Source: Methylotenera sp. (GTDB lineage Bacteria > Pseudomonadota > Gammaproteobacteria > Burkholderiales > Methylophilaceae). Taken from it: a DNA stretch of 64,000 bases. The stretch lies in contig JABFRQ010000005.1 of the NCBI GenBank assembly GCA_013141075.1, forward strand, positions 558,001-622,000. The letters are read 5' to 3'. The notes under the pieces are model-generated. The model was not told where the DNA came from and made no database searches. It saw only the letters and a list, made by a program, of their open reading frames with translations. The translations under genes were made by a program, and so were the position numbers. Every line of letters begins with the position of its first letter. Position 1 is the stretch's first letter. Shown here piece after piece: positions 1 through 7,907 of the stretch.

Positions 1-563
1 ATCATCACAGTTTTACCACTTTTTGGGCTGGCGACTAACAGGCCACGCTGACCGCGACCAATAGGTGCAATCATATCAATCACGCGGCTGGTGATATTTT
101 CTACACCTTTAATATCGCGCTCTAAAGTGAGTGGAATAGTAGGGAAAAGCGGCGTTAAGTTTTCAAATAATATTTTATGTTTAGTGTTTTCAGGGGCATC
201 GCCATTCACAACATCTACTTTGACTAGTGCAAAATAACGCTCGCCATCTTTTGGAATGCGGATTTCGCCCTGAATGCTGTCGCCCGTGTGCAGATTAAAT
301 CTACGGATTTGCGAAGGTGAAACGTAAATATCATCTGGACCAGCTAAATAAGATGAATCTGGTGAGCGTAAAAAGCCGAAACCATCTTGTAATACTTCAA
401 GTGTGCCGTCACCAAAAATGCTATCACCTTTTTTTGCTTTATGTTTCAAAATGGCAAAAATCAAATCTTGCTTGCGCATGCGGCTAGCATTTTCGATTTC
501 GTCGGCAATTGCCATATCAACTAGCTCGGTAACGGGTAGGTGCTTAAGGTCAGATAAGTGCAT
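1..563 (-). CDS. rho: Transcription termination factor Rho (partial, 3' end outside the window)
   Basis: Rho is an RNA-dependent ATPase/translocase that releases transcripts from RNA polymerase. Only the first 187 codons are visible. Residues 1-47 are the N-terminal helical domain, about 48-125 the cold-shock-like RNA-binding domain (GFGFLRS at 61-67), and the Walker A region of the RecA-like motor appears at about 174-184 (SPKSGKT) just before the edge. The ATG at 561-563 fits the family's usual start; its upstream sequence GTGAGCC is a weak ribosome binding site. trxA lies upstream on the same strand, as in many proteobacteria, separated by 150 bases that hold a long inverted repeat. Identification is secure; the hexamerisation and most ATPase motifs lie outside the window. 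Confidence 0.97.
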   Translation of the reverse strand, partial: MHLSDLKHLPVTELVDMAIADEIENASRMRKQDLIFAILKHKAKKGDSIFGDGTLEVLQDGFGFLRSPDSSYLAGPDDIYVSPSQIRRFNLHTGDSIQGEIRIPKDGERYFALVKVDVVNGDAPENTKHKILFENLTPLFPTIPLTLERDIKGVENITSRVIDMIAPIGRGQRGLLVASPKSGKTVM

Positions 564-637
564 GGAGGCTCACTAAAACAAGAGTTTGTGGGGTGGTTTG
601 AAAATTACGGGTTTTATAGTAAAGGATGGGTGTTGCA

Positions 638-686
638 AATACTTGGTTTAAATTTGATTTAAACTGTTTAATTTAAACCAAGTATT
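638..686. repeat. 16-bp perfect inverted repeat between trxA and rho
   Basis: Arms 638-653 (AATACTTGGTTTAAAT) and 671-686 are exact reverse complements with a 17-base A+T-rich loop. No run of T follows on the minus strand, so it is not a standard intrinsic terminator. It lies in the rho leader region, 75 bases or more upstream of the rho start, where it could act as an operator, an RNA structure in the rho 5' leader, or an attenuating hairpin after trxA. Confidence 0.75.
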
Positions 687-713
687 GTAAATATTTCGTA
701 CAGCGTAAAGCGT

Positions 714-1040
714 TTAGATGTTGCTGTCAATAAAGGCGGTTAATTGAGACTTTGATAATGCGCCAACTTTGGTCGCTTCAACATTACCATTTTTAAATAA
801 CATTAAAGTTGGAATGCCGCGAATACCGTATTTTGGCGGTGTAAGTTGGTTGTCATCAATATTAAGCTTGCCCACTTTTAGGCGGCCAGCATATTCCTTT
901 GAAATTTCATCTAAAATCGGTGCAATCATTTTGCATGGGCCGCACCATTCTGCCCAGTAATCAACTAAAACAGGCAGTTGCGATTGTAGAACATCTTGTT
1001 CAAAACTCGCGTCGTTTAAGTGGGTGATATGCTCGCTCAT
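714..1040 (-). CDS. trxA: Thioredoxin 1
   Basis: A small cytoplasmic disulfide reductase of 108 residues, the usual family length. The redox motif WCGPC is at residues 32-36 and the cis-proline loop GIPT at about 75-78. It passes electrons from thioredoxin reductase to ribonucleotide reductase, methionine sulfoxide reductases and others. The start ATG is preceded on the minus strand by AGAGG with good spacing. It sits upstream of rho in the same direction, the common proteobacterial trxA-rho order. A good sigma70-type promoter lies 85-113 bases upstream. Confidence 0.97.
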   Translation of the reverse strand: MSEHITHLNDASFEQDVLQSQLPVLVDYWAEWCGPCKMIAPILDEISKEYAGRLKVGKLNIDDNQLTPPKYGIRGIPTLMLFKNGNVEATKVGALSKSQLTAFIDSNI

Positions 1041-1124
1041 GAAAAACCTCTTTAAAATAATACTTTGATGTAAATGTGTATCGTAACGAAAAAAACAGCT
1101 TTAGTGAAGCGTCTTCTGCTTTAA

Positions 1125-1153
1125 ATTATACAATGACGTTTAGACTATGTTAA
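1125..1153 (-). promoter_or_regulatory. Probable trxA promoter
   Basis: Reading the minus strand, TTAACA (1153-1148, 5 of 6 matches to the -35 consensus) is followed after 17 bases by a perfect TATAAT (1130-1125). Transcription would begin near 1118, giving a leader of about 78 bases. The site lies just upstream of trxA, beyond the stop of the upstream PilZ-like gene. Confidence 0.65.
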
Positions 1154-1163
1154 TAAATTGCGC

Positions 1164-2750
1164 CTAACTAATCACGCTATATTGTATACGCTCAAATAAA
1201 TGTGAGCGCTCTACAAGTTTTGTGAGCATAATTAAATGCGTATTGCCGTTATATGTAACTGAAATTTGACGTGCTGGCTCATAAGTGCCAACGCGCGCAA
1301 CAATGGTTGCCAGTTGTTTTACAGCCACAATTTCTGGTAATAACAAGGCCATTTCATCATATTGACTATTGCCAATGCGCACCATAGCGCTTTGTACGCG
1401 AGATGCTATGATTTGTACGCCAATGTCTAAGCGGTCTTTACTGCCACAACTGGCCCAGCGCACCAAGCCGAGTGACCAATTTTTCTCATCTTTAGCTTTA
1501 AAGCTGATTAAGCCGCCGATGCGAATATTTTTTTCTGCGGTTGGATGGCGACGCACAGACATGCCTACCGCGCTGATGTTGATGATATGCCAGCGTGAAG
1601 GGTGAATAGCAGGTTGCGCATTTTCTTGCGTAGTAGCGTTGGCTGACTTTAAGTTTTCTACATTATTAGATGTATTGTTATTAGTCACTTGATAGATAGC
1701 AGGCAACCCTGAAACTAATTCAATATCACCGTTTGTTTGTGTACGATTAAAAATGCGTTTTTGCGTAAGTCCCCAATGTTTGATGAGGTAAGTAAGTAAA
1801 TCAATATACTCATCAATATTCGCATTTGCAGGAATACCGCCGTTTTTTGGTAATTGATTACTTTGTAAGGTGTTTAAATCTTGATGAATGCCAATCACTA
1901 AATCTAATGTTTGCAGTAAAATATCTACATCTGGGTTGGGCGCATCTTTTTGTTTGCTGTATGGAATAGGCGGCTTGTTGGATGTTAAATTGACTATAAA
2001 GCTACTAGTCGTTACTTCTAATGGTGCAACGGCTGATATTCTGGCATCTTCTACATGAAATGCTAGGTACTCTGCAGCTAACCTGACATTCCTTTGTGTT
2101 AAATGCTGAGGATCAGCAAGCGACATCAGCAATGCGTGCTTATACGTGCTTTCTATAGAGGTCGAAAATGCGGCGTTAGAAGTTTCAACAGATTTTTCTG
2201 CAGCAATTTTAATATTTTGAATGCCGAGTTTAACGGCGCAAAAATACAGTTGATGCAAATCACCCCAAATATGTTCTGGCGGAGAAAAATAGGTTTGGTA
2301 ATACACTGTCGCGTGTTCGGCAACGGCGTGCATGGCGCGCTGTATCGCATGTGCAGAGGTTTTATCTGTACCTAGTTTAATGAGCTGGTTTTGTAAGTCA
2401 ACTAAAGCAAGTTTGTAGCCATAACCTAGTTCTAACCATAATGATTCAGTCGCAGAAGCCGCTAATTTAGCTTTATCATGCAAAGGCAACGCGGCATTGC
2501 TGTAGTCTTCAGCCAGTGTATGCGCGGTGTTAATCAATACTGCCCGATAAGCGTCTAAAGCCTGAACTCTGGTGCTAGGTGAAACTCGCTGGCGGTTAAG
2601 TATTTCAAGCTCACCATGTAAATGCGCTGCAATATCTAGCGGGTTTCTTGAATGTAAAATTTCAAGTTTTTGGCTGATTCTTTGTGGGCGCGTCTCAGCG
2701 ATGATGATAGGATCATCTTTAAGAGCAGGAATATTAAGATTTAACGCCAT
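1164..2750 (-). CDS. PilZ-like domain protein of unknown function
   Basis: A 528-residue cytoplasmic protein without signal peptide or membrane segment. Residues 1 to about 330 are mostly alpha-helical and unlike anything I can name. A low-complexity Asn/Thr/Ala linker follows at about 350-375. The C-terminal part resembles a PilZ domain: the (D/N)xSxxG element appears as NISAVG around residue 390, followed by short beta strands. The usual upstream RxxxR half of the c-di-GMP site is not clear, with only one Arg just before the NIS motif, so ligand binding is uncertain. It is followed by trxA and preceded by DUF3579 on the same strand, with separate signals between them. The function is not known; a role in c-di-GMP-linked surface behaviour is only a guess. 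Confidence 0.6.
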   Translation of the reverse strand: MALNLNIPALKDDPIIIAETRPQRISQKLEILHSRNPLDIAAHLHGELEILNRQRVSPSTRVQALDAYRAVLINTAHTLAEDYSNAALPLHDKAKLAASATESLWLELGYGYKLALVDLQNQLIKLGTDKTSAHAIQRAMHAVAEHATVYYQTYFSPPEHIWGDLHQLYFCAVKLGIQNIKIAAEKSVETSNAAFSTSIESTYKHALLMSLADPQHLTQRNVRLAAEYLAFHVEDARISAVAPLEVTTSSFIVNLTSNKPPIPYSKQKDAPNPDVDILLQTLDLVIGIHQDLNTLQSNQLPKNGGIPANANIDEYIDLLTYLIKHWGLTQKRIFNRTQTNGDIELVSGLPAIYQVTNNNTSNNVENLKSANATTQENAQPAIHPSRWHIINISAVGMSVRRHPTAEKNIRIGGLISFKAKDEKNWSLGLVRWASCGSKDRLDIGVQIIASRVQSAMVRIGNSQYDEMALLLPEIVAVKQLATIVARVGTYEPARQISVTYNGNTHLIMLTKLVERSHLFERIQYSVIS

Positions 2751-2844
2751 TTATGTTTTGAATTATAGTAAGGCAGAAATATGATTGTATGATAATGTTT
2801 AAATTAACACTAGTTTATATTCAGTAGCAATAATATTTGTTCAC

Positions 2845-2895
2845 AAAAAAGCCTGCATCACTAAGCGATTCGCTTAGAAATTCAGGCAATTTTTT
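2845..2895 (-). terminator. Intrinsic terminator after the DUF3579 gene
   Basis: On the minus strand a two-tier hairpin forms: GCCTG/CAGGC outside (2887-2883 with 2855-2851) and CTAAGCG/CGCTTAG inside (2877-2871 with 2867-2861), followed by TTTTTT (2850-2845). It starts 21 bases after the DUF3579 stop. The plus strand also has a T run after the hairpin, so it may work both ways. Confidence 0.8.
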
Positions 2896-2907
2896 CGTAA
2901 AATGTGG

Positions 2908-3222
2908 CTAGTGTGGCACCGCAATGCTGTTTCCTGAAGCATCTAATACATTAAGCTGATTTTCATCTGCAAAATGCATGAGTTGCGCATAACCTTCAGG
3001 GTTAACGGCTTTCAATTTCAAATCTACCGCTAAGCAACGCCCGCCATTCAACACTTTTGGCTTTAAATAAGGCGAATATTTTAGCTTACGATCTTCGCCA
3101 AACGTGGCATATGTGCTGCACATACGATCTACCCAGTCGCTAGGGCGAAAAGGCTTGCCCGTACGTGTGTTGCTTTCAATAATAATTTCGTTAGGTGTAT
3201 GAGCTACTTGTTTTTTTTCCAT
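2908..3222 (-). CDS. DUF3579 family protein
   Basis: A 104-residue soluble protein that matches my memory of the DUF3579 family, which is largely limited to betaproteobacteria. Recognisable features are the IIIES start of the domain, the central FRPSDWVDRM segment and the GGRCLAVD segment. No catalytic motif is evident and no function is known to me. It ends before a strong terminator and lies 43 bases downstream of dolP, so it may be transcribed with dolP. Confidence 0.75.
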   Translation of the reverse strand: MEKKQVAHTPNEIIIESNTRTGKPFRPSDWVDRMCSTYATFGEDRKLKYSPYLKPKVLNGGRCLAVDLKLKAVNPEGYAQLMHFADENQLNVLDASGNSIAVPH

Positions 3223-3265
3223 CTGTGTTAGTTACCGTATAGATTGTTGATGAATGTGTAGTGGT

Positions 3266-3859
3266 TTATGGCATGTACTCAAACACTTTAACTACGCGTG
3301 TTACGCCATCTGTAGTGCGTGCAATTTCTGCTGCCGCATCGCCTTCAGCTTGAGTGACAATGCCCAATAAATACACCACATTATTTTCGGTGACCACTTT
3401 CACGTGATTGGCGGCAAATTTACCTTCAGTGACAAACTTGGTTTTTACTTTAGAAGTTAAATAGCCGTCGTTGCTACGTGAGCCAAGTGATGATTTTGGG
3501 CCAACTACAATTTCATTGGTAATAGAGCGCACATTTGGGATTTCTTTTATTAAACTTTCTGCTTTAGGCTTAGATTCAGCCACAGGCACTTCACCTGTCA
3601 GCAAAACATTGCGGTTGTAGCTAATTACGTTCACATGCGCATCTTCGCCCAAGTTAGATTCAATTTTTTTGAACGCTTTTAGCTCAATATTTTCGTCTTC
3701 CACATAAATGCCAGAAGTACGTCTATCGGCCGCCATCGCCCCACCAGCCGCCGCGCCGCCAACTACAACGGGTACACAGGCGGTGATTTGTGAAATAAGG
3801 GCTGCACATAAAATAAGTTTTAGTGCGGTTTGTTTGTTTATGCTTGATTTGATTTTCAT
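3266..3859 (-). CDS. dolP: Outer-membrane lipoprotein with two BON domains (DolP/YraP-like)
   Basis: The 197-residue precursor starts with a lipoprotein signal peptide ending in ITAC, so Cys28 would be lipidated. An Ala/Gly-rich stretch follows, then two BON domains (about 60-120 and 130-195) with the typical valine-rich beta strands (VLLTGEV, VVYLLGIV). In Escherichia coli, DolP is an outer-membrane lipoprotein that helps envelope integrity and localises to division sites. The neighbours yraN and rsmI match the conserved rsmI-yraN-dolP neighbourhood. The ATG has a strong AAGGAG ribosome binding site. The lipid anchor and family are well supported; the DolP role is inferred from synteny and architecture. 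Confidence 0.88.
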   Translation of the reverse strand: MKIKSSINKQTALKLILCAALISQITACVPVVVGGAAAGGAMAADRRTSGIYVEDENIELKAFKKIESNLGEDAHVNVISYNRNVLLTGEVPVAESKPKAESLIKEIPNVRSITNEIVVGPKSSLGSRSNDGYLTSKVKTKFVTEGKFAANHVKVVTENNVVYLLGIVTQAEGDAAAEIARTTDGVTRVVKVFEYMP

Positions 3860-3973
3860 AGATTGCTCCTTGATGTTACTTTTGATAACCCCTAGGTTAA
3901 CTTTTAAAACTTTATAATATTTTTTAGCTTTTAAGTTTTCTTAAAAGCTGTATTTTTGCGAATCATACGCCTT

Positions 3974-4327
3974 TTATGCGTCAAATGCATTACGCAGCCA
4001 TTCTATGTGTGCGGCATCGGCTTTATTCATTAAAATAGCATCAAAGCGGCATTGGCTATCACCATGCTGTTGTAAATAATATTGTGCGGTGAGTATCAAT
4101 TTTTGCTGTTTTTGTGGCGTAATGCTGGCACCTGCGCTGCCAAATTTACTGTTGGTTCTTAGCCGCACCTCAACAAACACAAGGGTCTTGGCGTCTTTCA
4201 TAATTAAATCTATCTCACCATATTTGCAATGATAATTTTGCGCTACCAACTTAAGGCCACGCTCGGCCAAAAAAGTTGCAGCTAACTTTTCTGCCTCAAG
4301 CCCAGCGTTGTTTTTGCTTAATTTCAT
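3974..4327 (-). CDS. yraN: YraN family protein (UPF0102)
   Basis: A 117-residue protein with the UPF0102 core: GEIDLI at 37-42 and FVEVR at 51-55, the acidic positions of a restriction-endonuclease-like fold. No activity is established for the family. The reading frame is open upstream to 4396, but that would overlap the divergent rsmI. The ATG at 4327, beginning MKLSKNN, leaves 35 bases between the two genes and gives the usual family length, so I chose it. The gene lies upstream of dolP on the same strand. Confidence 0.88.
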   Translation of the reverse strand: MKLSKNNAGLEAEKLAATFLAERGLKLVAQNYHCKYGEIDLIMKDAKTLVFVEVRLRTNSKFGSAGASITPQKQQKLILTAQYYLQQHGDSQCRFDAILMNKADAAHIEWLRNAFDA

Positions 4328-4362
4328 AAGCGAGAGTTTACCTAAAGCTGTAAACTTCTGAT

Positions 4363-5226
4363 ATGAATAAATTTGGTACATTATATGTGGTGGCAACGCC
4401 CATCGGCAATTTGGGCGACATCACTTTGCGCGCACTTGAAACCTTAAAAATGGTAGACGCCATTGCGGCTGAAGATACGCGCCATACTTCTGGTTTACTG
4501 TCGCATTTTGGCATCAGCAAAAAGCTTATCGCCGTGCATGAACATAACGAGCATCAGTCGGCTGAAAAGCTACTGGCGCAACTTCAAGCGGGCGAAAATA
4601 TTGCATTAGTTACCGATGCTGGCACGCCAGGCATTAGCGACCCAGGCGCGGTGGTGGTAAATGTAGTGCGTAAAGCGGGCGTTAAAGTGGTGCCGATAGC
4701 GGGCGTTAGCGCCGTGATTGCAGCGCTTTCAGCCAGCGGCATTATGCAAAATGGCTTTCATTTTCACGGCTTTTTGCCTGCTAGTGGCGCGGCACGGCGC
4801 AAAGTGCTTGAAGCTTTAAAAGCGCAAACCGTAACCTTGGTTTTTTATGAAGCGCCGCACCGCATTATTGAAAGTGTAGAAGATATTGCAAAAGTGTTGG
4901 GTGAAGAGCGTCAAATCACCTTTGCCCGCGAGTTGACCAAAACATTTGAGACCATTTATACCTGCCCCGCAAGCCGCGCCAGTGCTTGGCTGCAGGCCGA
5001 TACAAATCAGCAGCGTGGCGAGTTTGTGCTATTGGTAGAAGCCGCCGCAGTGAAAGATGCTGAGGAAATTTCCGAAGAAGCGGTGCGGATATTAAAATTA
5101 TTATTAAGCGAATTGCCGCTTAAACAAGCCGTGAAGTTGGCGGCAGAAATTAGTAATGAAAAGAAAAATGTGTTGTACGAATTAGCTTTAAATATTAAAA
5201 AAGTAAGCGCCGAAAGCTCGCAATAA
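4363..5226 (+). CDS. rsmI: 16S rRNA (cytidine1402-2'-O)-methyltransferase
   Basis: A 287-residue SAM-dependent methyltransferase of the tetrapyrrole-methylase fold that modifies C1402 in the decoding centre of 16S rRNA. Seen directly: TPIGNLGD at 12-19, the EDTRHT segment at about 38-42, and VTDAGTPGISDPG at about 86-98, all RsmI hallmarks. The length is normal. It is divergent from yraN with a very short shared promoter region of 35 bases. Confidence 0.96.
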   Translation: MNKFGTLYVVATPIGNLGDITLRALETLKMVDAIAAEDTRHTSGLLSHFGISKKLIAVHEHNEHQSAEKLLAQLQAGENIALVTDAGTPGISDPGAVVVNVVRKAGVKVVPIAGVSAVIAALSASGIMQNGFHFHGFLPASGAARRKVLEALKAQTVTLVFYEAPHRIIESVEDIAKVLGEERQITFARELTKTFETIYTCPASRASAWLQADTNQQRGEFVLLVEAAAVKDAEEISEEAVRILKLLLSELPLKQAVKLAAEISNEKKNVLYELALNIKKVSAESSQ

Positions 5227-5249
5227 ATATGCTCTCACGTACGCGTGCG

Positions 5250-5322
5250 CTTCATTGTTAAATTGATGTCTCTGCAAGCCAAGCACAGAGCGGCTCGCAG
5301 GCCAATTGCATGCACAATGAAG
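5250..5322 (-). repeat. Palindromic element, copy 3 of a hairpin found three times
   Basis: Between rsmI and pyrC, read on the minus strand, GAGCCGCTCTGT (5296-5285) is followed by four variable bases, GGCTT, one base, and CAGAG. It folds as CTGC/GCAG outside and AGCC/GGCT inside (5272-5300). The 12-base core is identical to the copy downstream of pyk. A further inverted repeat, CTTCATTGT (5250-5258) with ACAATGAAG (5314-5322), encloses it. Confidence 0.6.
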
Positions 5323-5354
5323 AATTGAGCGGCTAAATAATAGGAAGTATGAAG

Positions 5355-6407
5355 ATGACAAAAACACTTACTAGGACTTCAATTACAATCTCGCGCCCAG
5401 ACGATTGGCACTTACACTTGCGCGATGGCGCAGCTTTAAAAGCGGTGTTGCCCGATACGGCTCGCCAGTTTGCTCGTGCCATCGTCATGCCTAACTTGCG
5501 TCCGCCAGTAACGACTACCGAATTAGCCATTGCCTACCGTCAGCGTATTGTGGATGCGCTACCAGCGGGCATGCAATTTGAGCCGTTGATGACTTTGTAT
5601 CTCACTGACAACACCACTGCCGAAGAAGTCGCCACAGCAAAAGCGAGCGGCATTATTCACGGCGTGAAGCTTTACCCAGCAGGTGCGACTACCAATAGCG
5701 ATTCTGGCGTGACCAGTTTAGATAAATGTGCAAGCGCACTGGAAGCCATGGAAAAGCTCGGAATGCCCCTGTTAGCGCATGCAGAAGTGACCGATGCCGA
5801 CGTGGATGTGTTTGATAGAGAGCGCGTATTCATTGAGCGCCACATGATTCCGCTAGTCAAAAAATACCCAGCTTTAAAAATCGTATTTGAGCATATCACC
5901 ACCAAAGATGCGGCAGACTTTGTGATGAATGCGCCTAGTAATGTAGCGGCAACCATTACCGTGCATCATTTATTGATGAACCGTAACGACATGTTTAAAG
6001 GCGGCATACAGCCGCATCATTATTGCTTACCAATATTAAAGCGCGAAGAGCATCGCGTGGCTTTGGTCAAAGCTGCGACTTCTGGCAACCCTAAATTTTT
6101 CTTGGGCACAGATAGTGCGCCACATGCCAAACATACTAAAGAAGCGGCTTGTGGTTGTGCGGGAATGTACACCGCGCATACGGCGATAGAGCTTTACGCT
6201 GAGGTATTTGAGGCGGCAGGTGCTTTAGATAAGTTGGAAGGTTTTGCGAGTTTTTATGGCGCGGATTTTTATGGTTTGCCACGGAATAAAGCGCAGATTA
6301 CTTTGGTGAAAGAAAGTTGGAAAGTGCCTGAGAGTTTGCCGTTTGATGGGGTGGATGTGTTGGTGCCGTTGAGGGCGGGGCAAAGTATTGGGTGGAGAGT
6401 TGGGTAG
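5355..6407 (+). CDS. pyrC: Dihydroorotase
   Basis: Zinc amidohydrolase of pyrimidine synthesis that interconverts carbamoyl aspartate and dihydroorotate. The metal-binding HLHLRDG is at residues 19-25, the MPNLRPP motif near 46, and the probable carbamylated lysine in HGVKLYPAG near 102. Later histidines (HAEVTD, FEHITT) and FLGTDSAPH complete the site. At 350 residues it matches the short type II class typified by E. coli PyrC. An ATG at 5349 is also in frame, but the AGGAAG at 5342-5347 is only one base from it and seven from the ATG at 5355, which I therefore prefer. It is monocistronic by appearance. Confidence 0.96.
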   Translation: MTKTLTRTSITISRPDDWHLHLRDGAALKAVLPDTARQFARAIVMPNLRPPVTTTELAIAYRQRIVDALPAGMQFEPLMTLYLTDNTTAEEVATAKASGIIHGVKLYPAGATTNSDSGVTSLDKCASALEAMEKLGMPLLAHAEVTDADVDVFDRERVFIERHMIPLVKKYPALKIVFEHITTKDAADFVMNAPSNVAATITVHHLLMNRNDMFKGGIQPHHYCLPILKREEHRVALVKAATSGNPKFFLGTDSAPHAKHTKEAACGCAGMYTAHTAIELYAEVFEAAGALDKLEGFASFYGADFYGLPRNKAQITLVKESWKVPESLPFDGVDVLVPLRAGQSIGWRVG

Positions 6408-6444
6408 TTAAATTTCCTATGGGAATCTTGTTATTCAGCCTTTC

Positions 6445-7125
6445 CTAGTCACCTTCATGTAAATCACTTTTACCGATGTTACATTTTAAGCAAAGTGTTC
6501 TTAGGTTTTCAATAACTGTTTCACCTCCCCTTGACCATGGCTTAATATGGTCGGCATGAAGTTGAACATTTGGGTTTTTTGAGGGACTTGCACCACACAT
6601 TTGGCATATGCAATTGTCACGAATTAAAACTTGAGCTCGTAGTCTCCAATTAACTTTGCGTGGTGTTCTTTTTGTATTCGATATTGATACGTTAGAGAAA
6701 GAGGTTTTTATGCTTGGCGAGATGCCAGAGTTTATGAACTCCTGAAAAGCCATTAAAGCTTTATTCCAAGAACCAAAACGATTTTCATATGTACCTACTG
6801 AAAACTCTGAGAGCCCAAGTGATTTGTCTAACTCGCGCCCATATGGTTGATGCCCGAGGCTAACCCATACATTAGCAATATTCTCAAAAAGCTCAATTTC
6901 TGAAACATTTTGTCTGTTAGGTGCATTCAAACCGGCTTTTTCTAGCGCTAGGTTCCATGATTTGAATCGCCTTAAAAATGTATTTACGCCAAAATTACCT
7001 TTTGTAGCATATTCAATGGATGTGAGTGAATTCTTTGCTAACTCCGTAGCACACCGTCTTAAATCATTGATTAGTTCATCTTCTGTAATGTTTCGTTTTC
7101 TAAGTTTTACTTGGAATTGAGCCAT
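6445..7125 (-). CDS. Free-standing HNH endonuclease with homing-endonuclease-type repeats
   Basis: A 226-residue protein. Two imperfect repeats at about 13-65 and 77-128, each ending in (N/E)xFxxRF(K/G)SWNxAL, resemble the helical DNA-binding repeats associated with homing endonucleases (HNR type). The C-terminal HNH nuclease has two CxxC zinc pairs (174/177 and 212/215), HADHIKPW at 190-197 and an Asn-containing NLRTLC helix. The ATG at 7125 (MAQFQV) is preferred over an upstream alternative at 7176 that would add hydrophobic residues unlike the family. No intron or intein surrounds it. It stands alone between pyrC and a repeat zone, and by eye is more A+T-rich than pyrC, which suggests an acquired gene. 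The target site is unknown. Confidence 0.85.
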   Translation of the reverse strand: MAQFQVKLRKRNITEDELINDLRRCATELAKNSLTSIEYATKGNFGVNTFLRRFKSWNLALEKAGLNAPNRQNVSEIELFENIANVWVSLGHQPYGRELDKSLGLSEFSVGTYENRFGSWNKALMAFQEFINSGISPSIKTSFSNVSISNTKRTPRKVNWRLRAQVLIRDNCICQMCGASPSKNPNVQLHADHIKPWSRGGETVIENLRTLCLKCNIGKSDLHEGD

Positions 7126-7215
7126 TGCTTTTCTACAACCTAGGTAAATAAAATTTATTATAGCAAGTATGGTCAAAGTCCAGTATGAAAGTGGTCGCTA
7201 TCGCGCGACTTGCGA

Positions 7216-7249
7216 GTTACTTTTTCTTGCTTAGCCAAGAAAAAGTAAC
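7216..7249. repeat. 14-bp perfect inverted repeat
   Basis: GTTACTTTTTCTTG (7216-7229), a six-base loop, and CAAGAAAAAGTAAC (7236-7249) form a perfect stem. Sequences of this type (an ACTTTTTCTTG...CAAGAAAAAGT stem followed by ACCAAAAAGAAGGC) recur in many proteobacterial intergenic regions, as far as I recall. A 60-codon open frame crossing it is not a believable gene. Confidence 0.7.
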
Positions 7250-7267
7250 CAAAAAGAAGGCTACCCC

Positions 7268-7383
7268 CTACCGCTTGTTTCCTGAGATTTACATGATTTT
7301 GGGACGGCAAGCGGAAACTCGCTACGCTCAAACAGCCGCTAGCCGAAAACCTCCCAAAATTATGTAAATCTCAGGCGCGGTAG
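7268..7383. repeat. Large quasi-palindrome of 116 bases
   Basis: CTACCGC (7268-7274) pairs with GCGGTAG (7377-7383). CCTGAGATTTACATGATTTT (7281-7300) and the following GGGA pair with the near-complement at 7352-7375, and CGGCAAGCGG (7305-7314) pairs with CCGCTAGCCG (7336-7345). The whole region can fold into one long hairpin. It lies next to the HNH gene and immediately after the 14-bp inverted repeat, so the two may form one element. Confidence 0.7.
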
Positions 7384-7449
7384 CAGGGGAATTTAGGTCA
7401 AAATCTCGATGATTCGCGACTTTCAAGCATTTCTTAAGCCTCTCTTTTT

Positions 7450-7524
7450 CGTCATTCCCGTGAAAACGGGAATCCATTTTGGTTTAAAGCGTTAATTTGG
7501 ATTCCCGCTTTCGCGGGAATGACG
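7450..7524. repeat. Paired REP-like palindromes (ATTCCCG...CGGGAAT type)
   Basis: Two small hairpins, CGTCATTCCCG-tgaaaa-CGGGAATCCA (7450-7476) and TGGATTCCCGC-ttt-GCGGGAATGACG (7498-7524), are themselves inverted to each other around a 21-base A+T-rich centre. This is the layout of REP doublets mobilised by RAYT (REP-associated tyrosine) transposases. No transposase is encoded in the window. It ends 23 bases before rnpB. Confidence 0.7.
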
Positions 7525-7547
7525 GCGGCGCGTGTTAAAATACGCCT

Positions 7548-7886
7548 GAAGCTGGCTAGACAGTCGCCGCTCACGTAAGTGGGGGGAGGAAAGTCCGGGC
7601 TGCATAGAGCGGGATGACGGCTAACGGCCGTACGTTGAAAGCTTGGGCAACCAAGTATAAGGCGCGGAATAGGGCCACAGAGACGAGCGTATTAAGTTAC
7701 GGTGAAACGCGGTAACCTCCATTCGCAGCAAGACCAAATAGGCTAGCACTTTACCTTCGGGTAATAAGGCGTGGTTCGCGCTGCTAGCGGGTAGGTTGCT
7801 TGAGCGTACAAGTAATTGTACGCCTAGATGAATGACTGTCAGCCTTAGTAATAAGGCCTACAGAACCCGGCTTATCGGCCAGCTTC
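7548..7886 (+). ncRNA. rnpB: RNase P RNA, bacterial class A
   Basis: Catalytic RNA of RNase P, which matures tRNA 5' ends. The conserved GAGGAAAGTCCGGGC block lies at about 7586-7600, and the partner ACAGAACCCGGCTTATCGG at about 7860-7877. The terminal helix P1 is visible as GAAGCTGGC (7548-7556) with GCCAGCTTC (7878-7886). The length of about 339 bases fits a type A RNA. It sits just upstream of the dcw cluster and is flanked closely on both sides by palindromic repeats. Confidence 0.95.
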
Positions 7887-7907
7887 AATCACATGAATTT
7901 ATTACCT

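Noticed and set aside
4328-4396. Longer yraN start at 4396
   Set aside because: It would overlap the rsmI start on the other strand by 34 bases and add residues not found in the family.
5227-5354. tRNA or small RNA gene between rsmI and pyrC
   Set aside because: The palindromic sequence lacks a tRNA T-loop or anticodon arm and matches the repeated hairpin element instead. No tRNA was found elsewhere in the window.
7185-7367. 60-codon plus-strand frame in the repeat zone
   Set aside because: It runs through a 14-bp inverted repeat and half of a large palindrome, has no ribosome binding site, and such peptides (KVTKKKATP type) are familiar artefacts of intergenic repeats.
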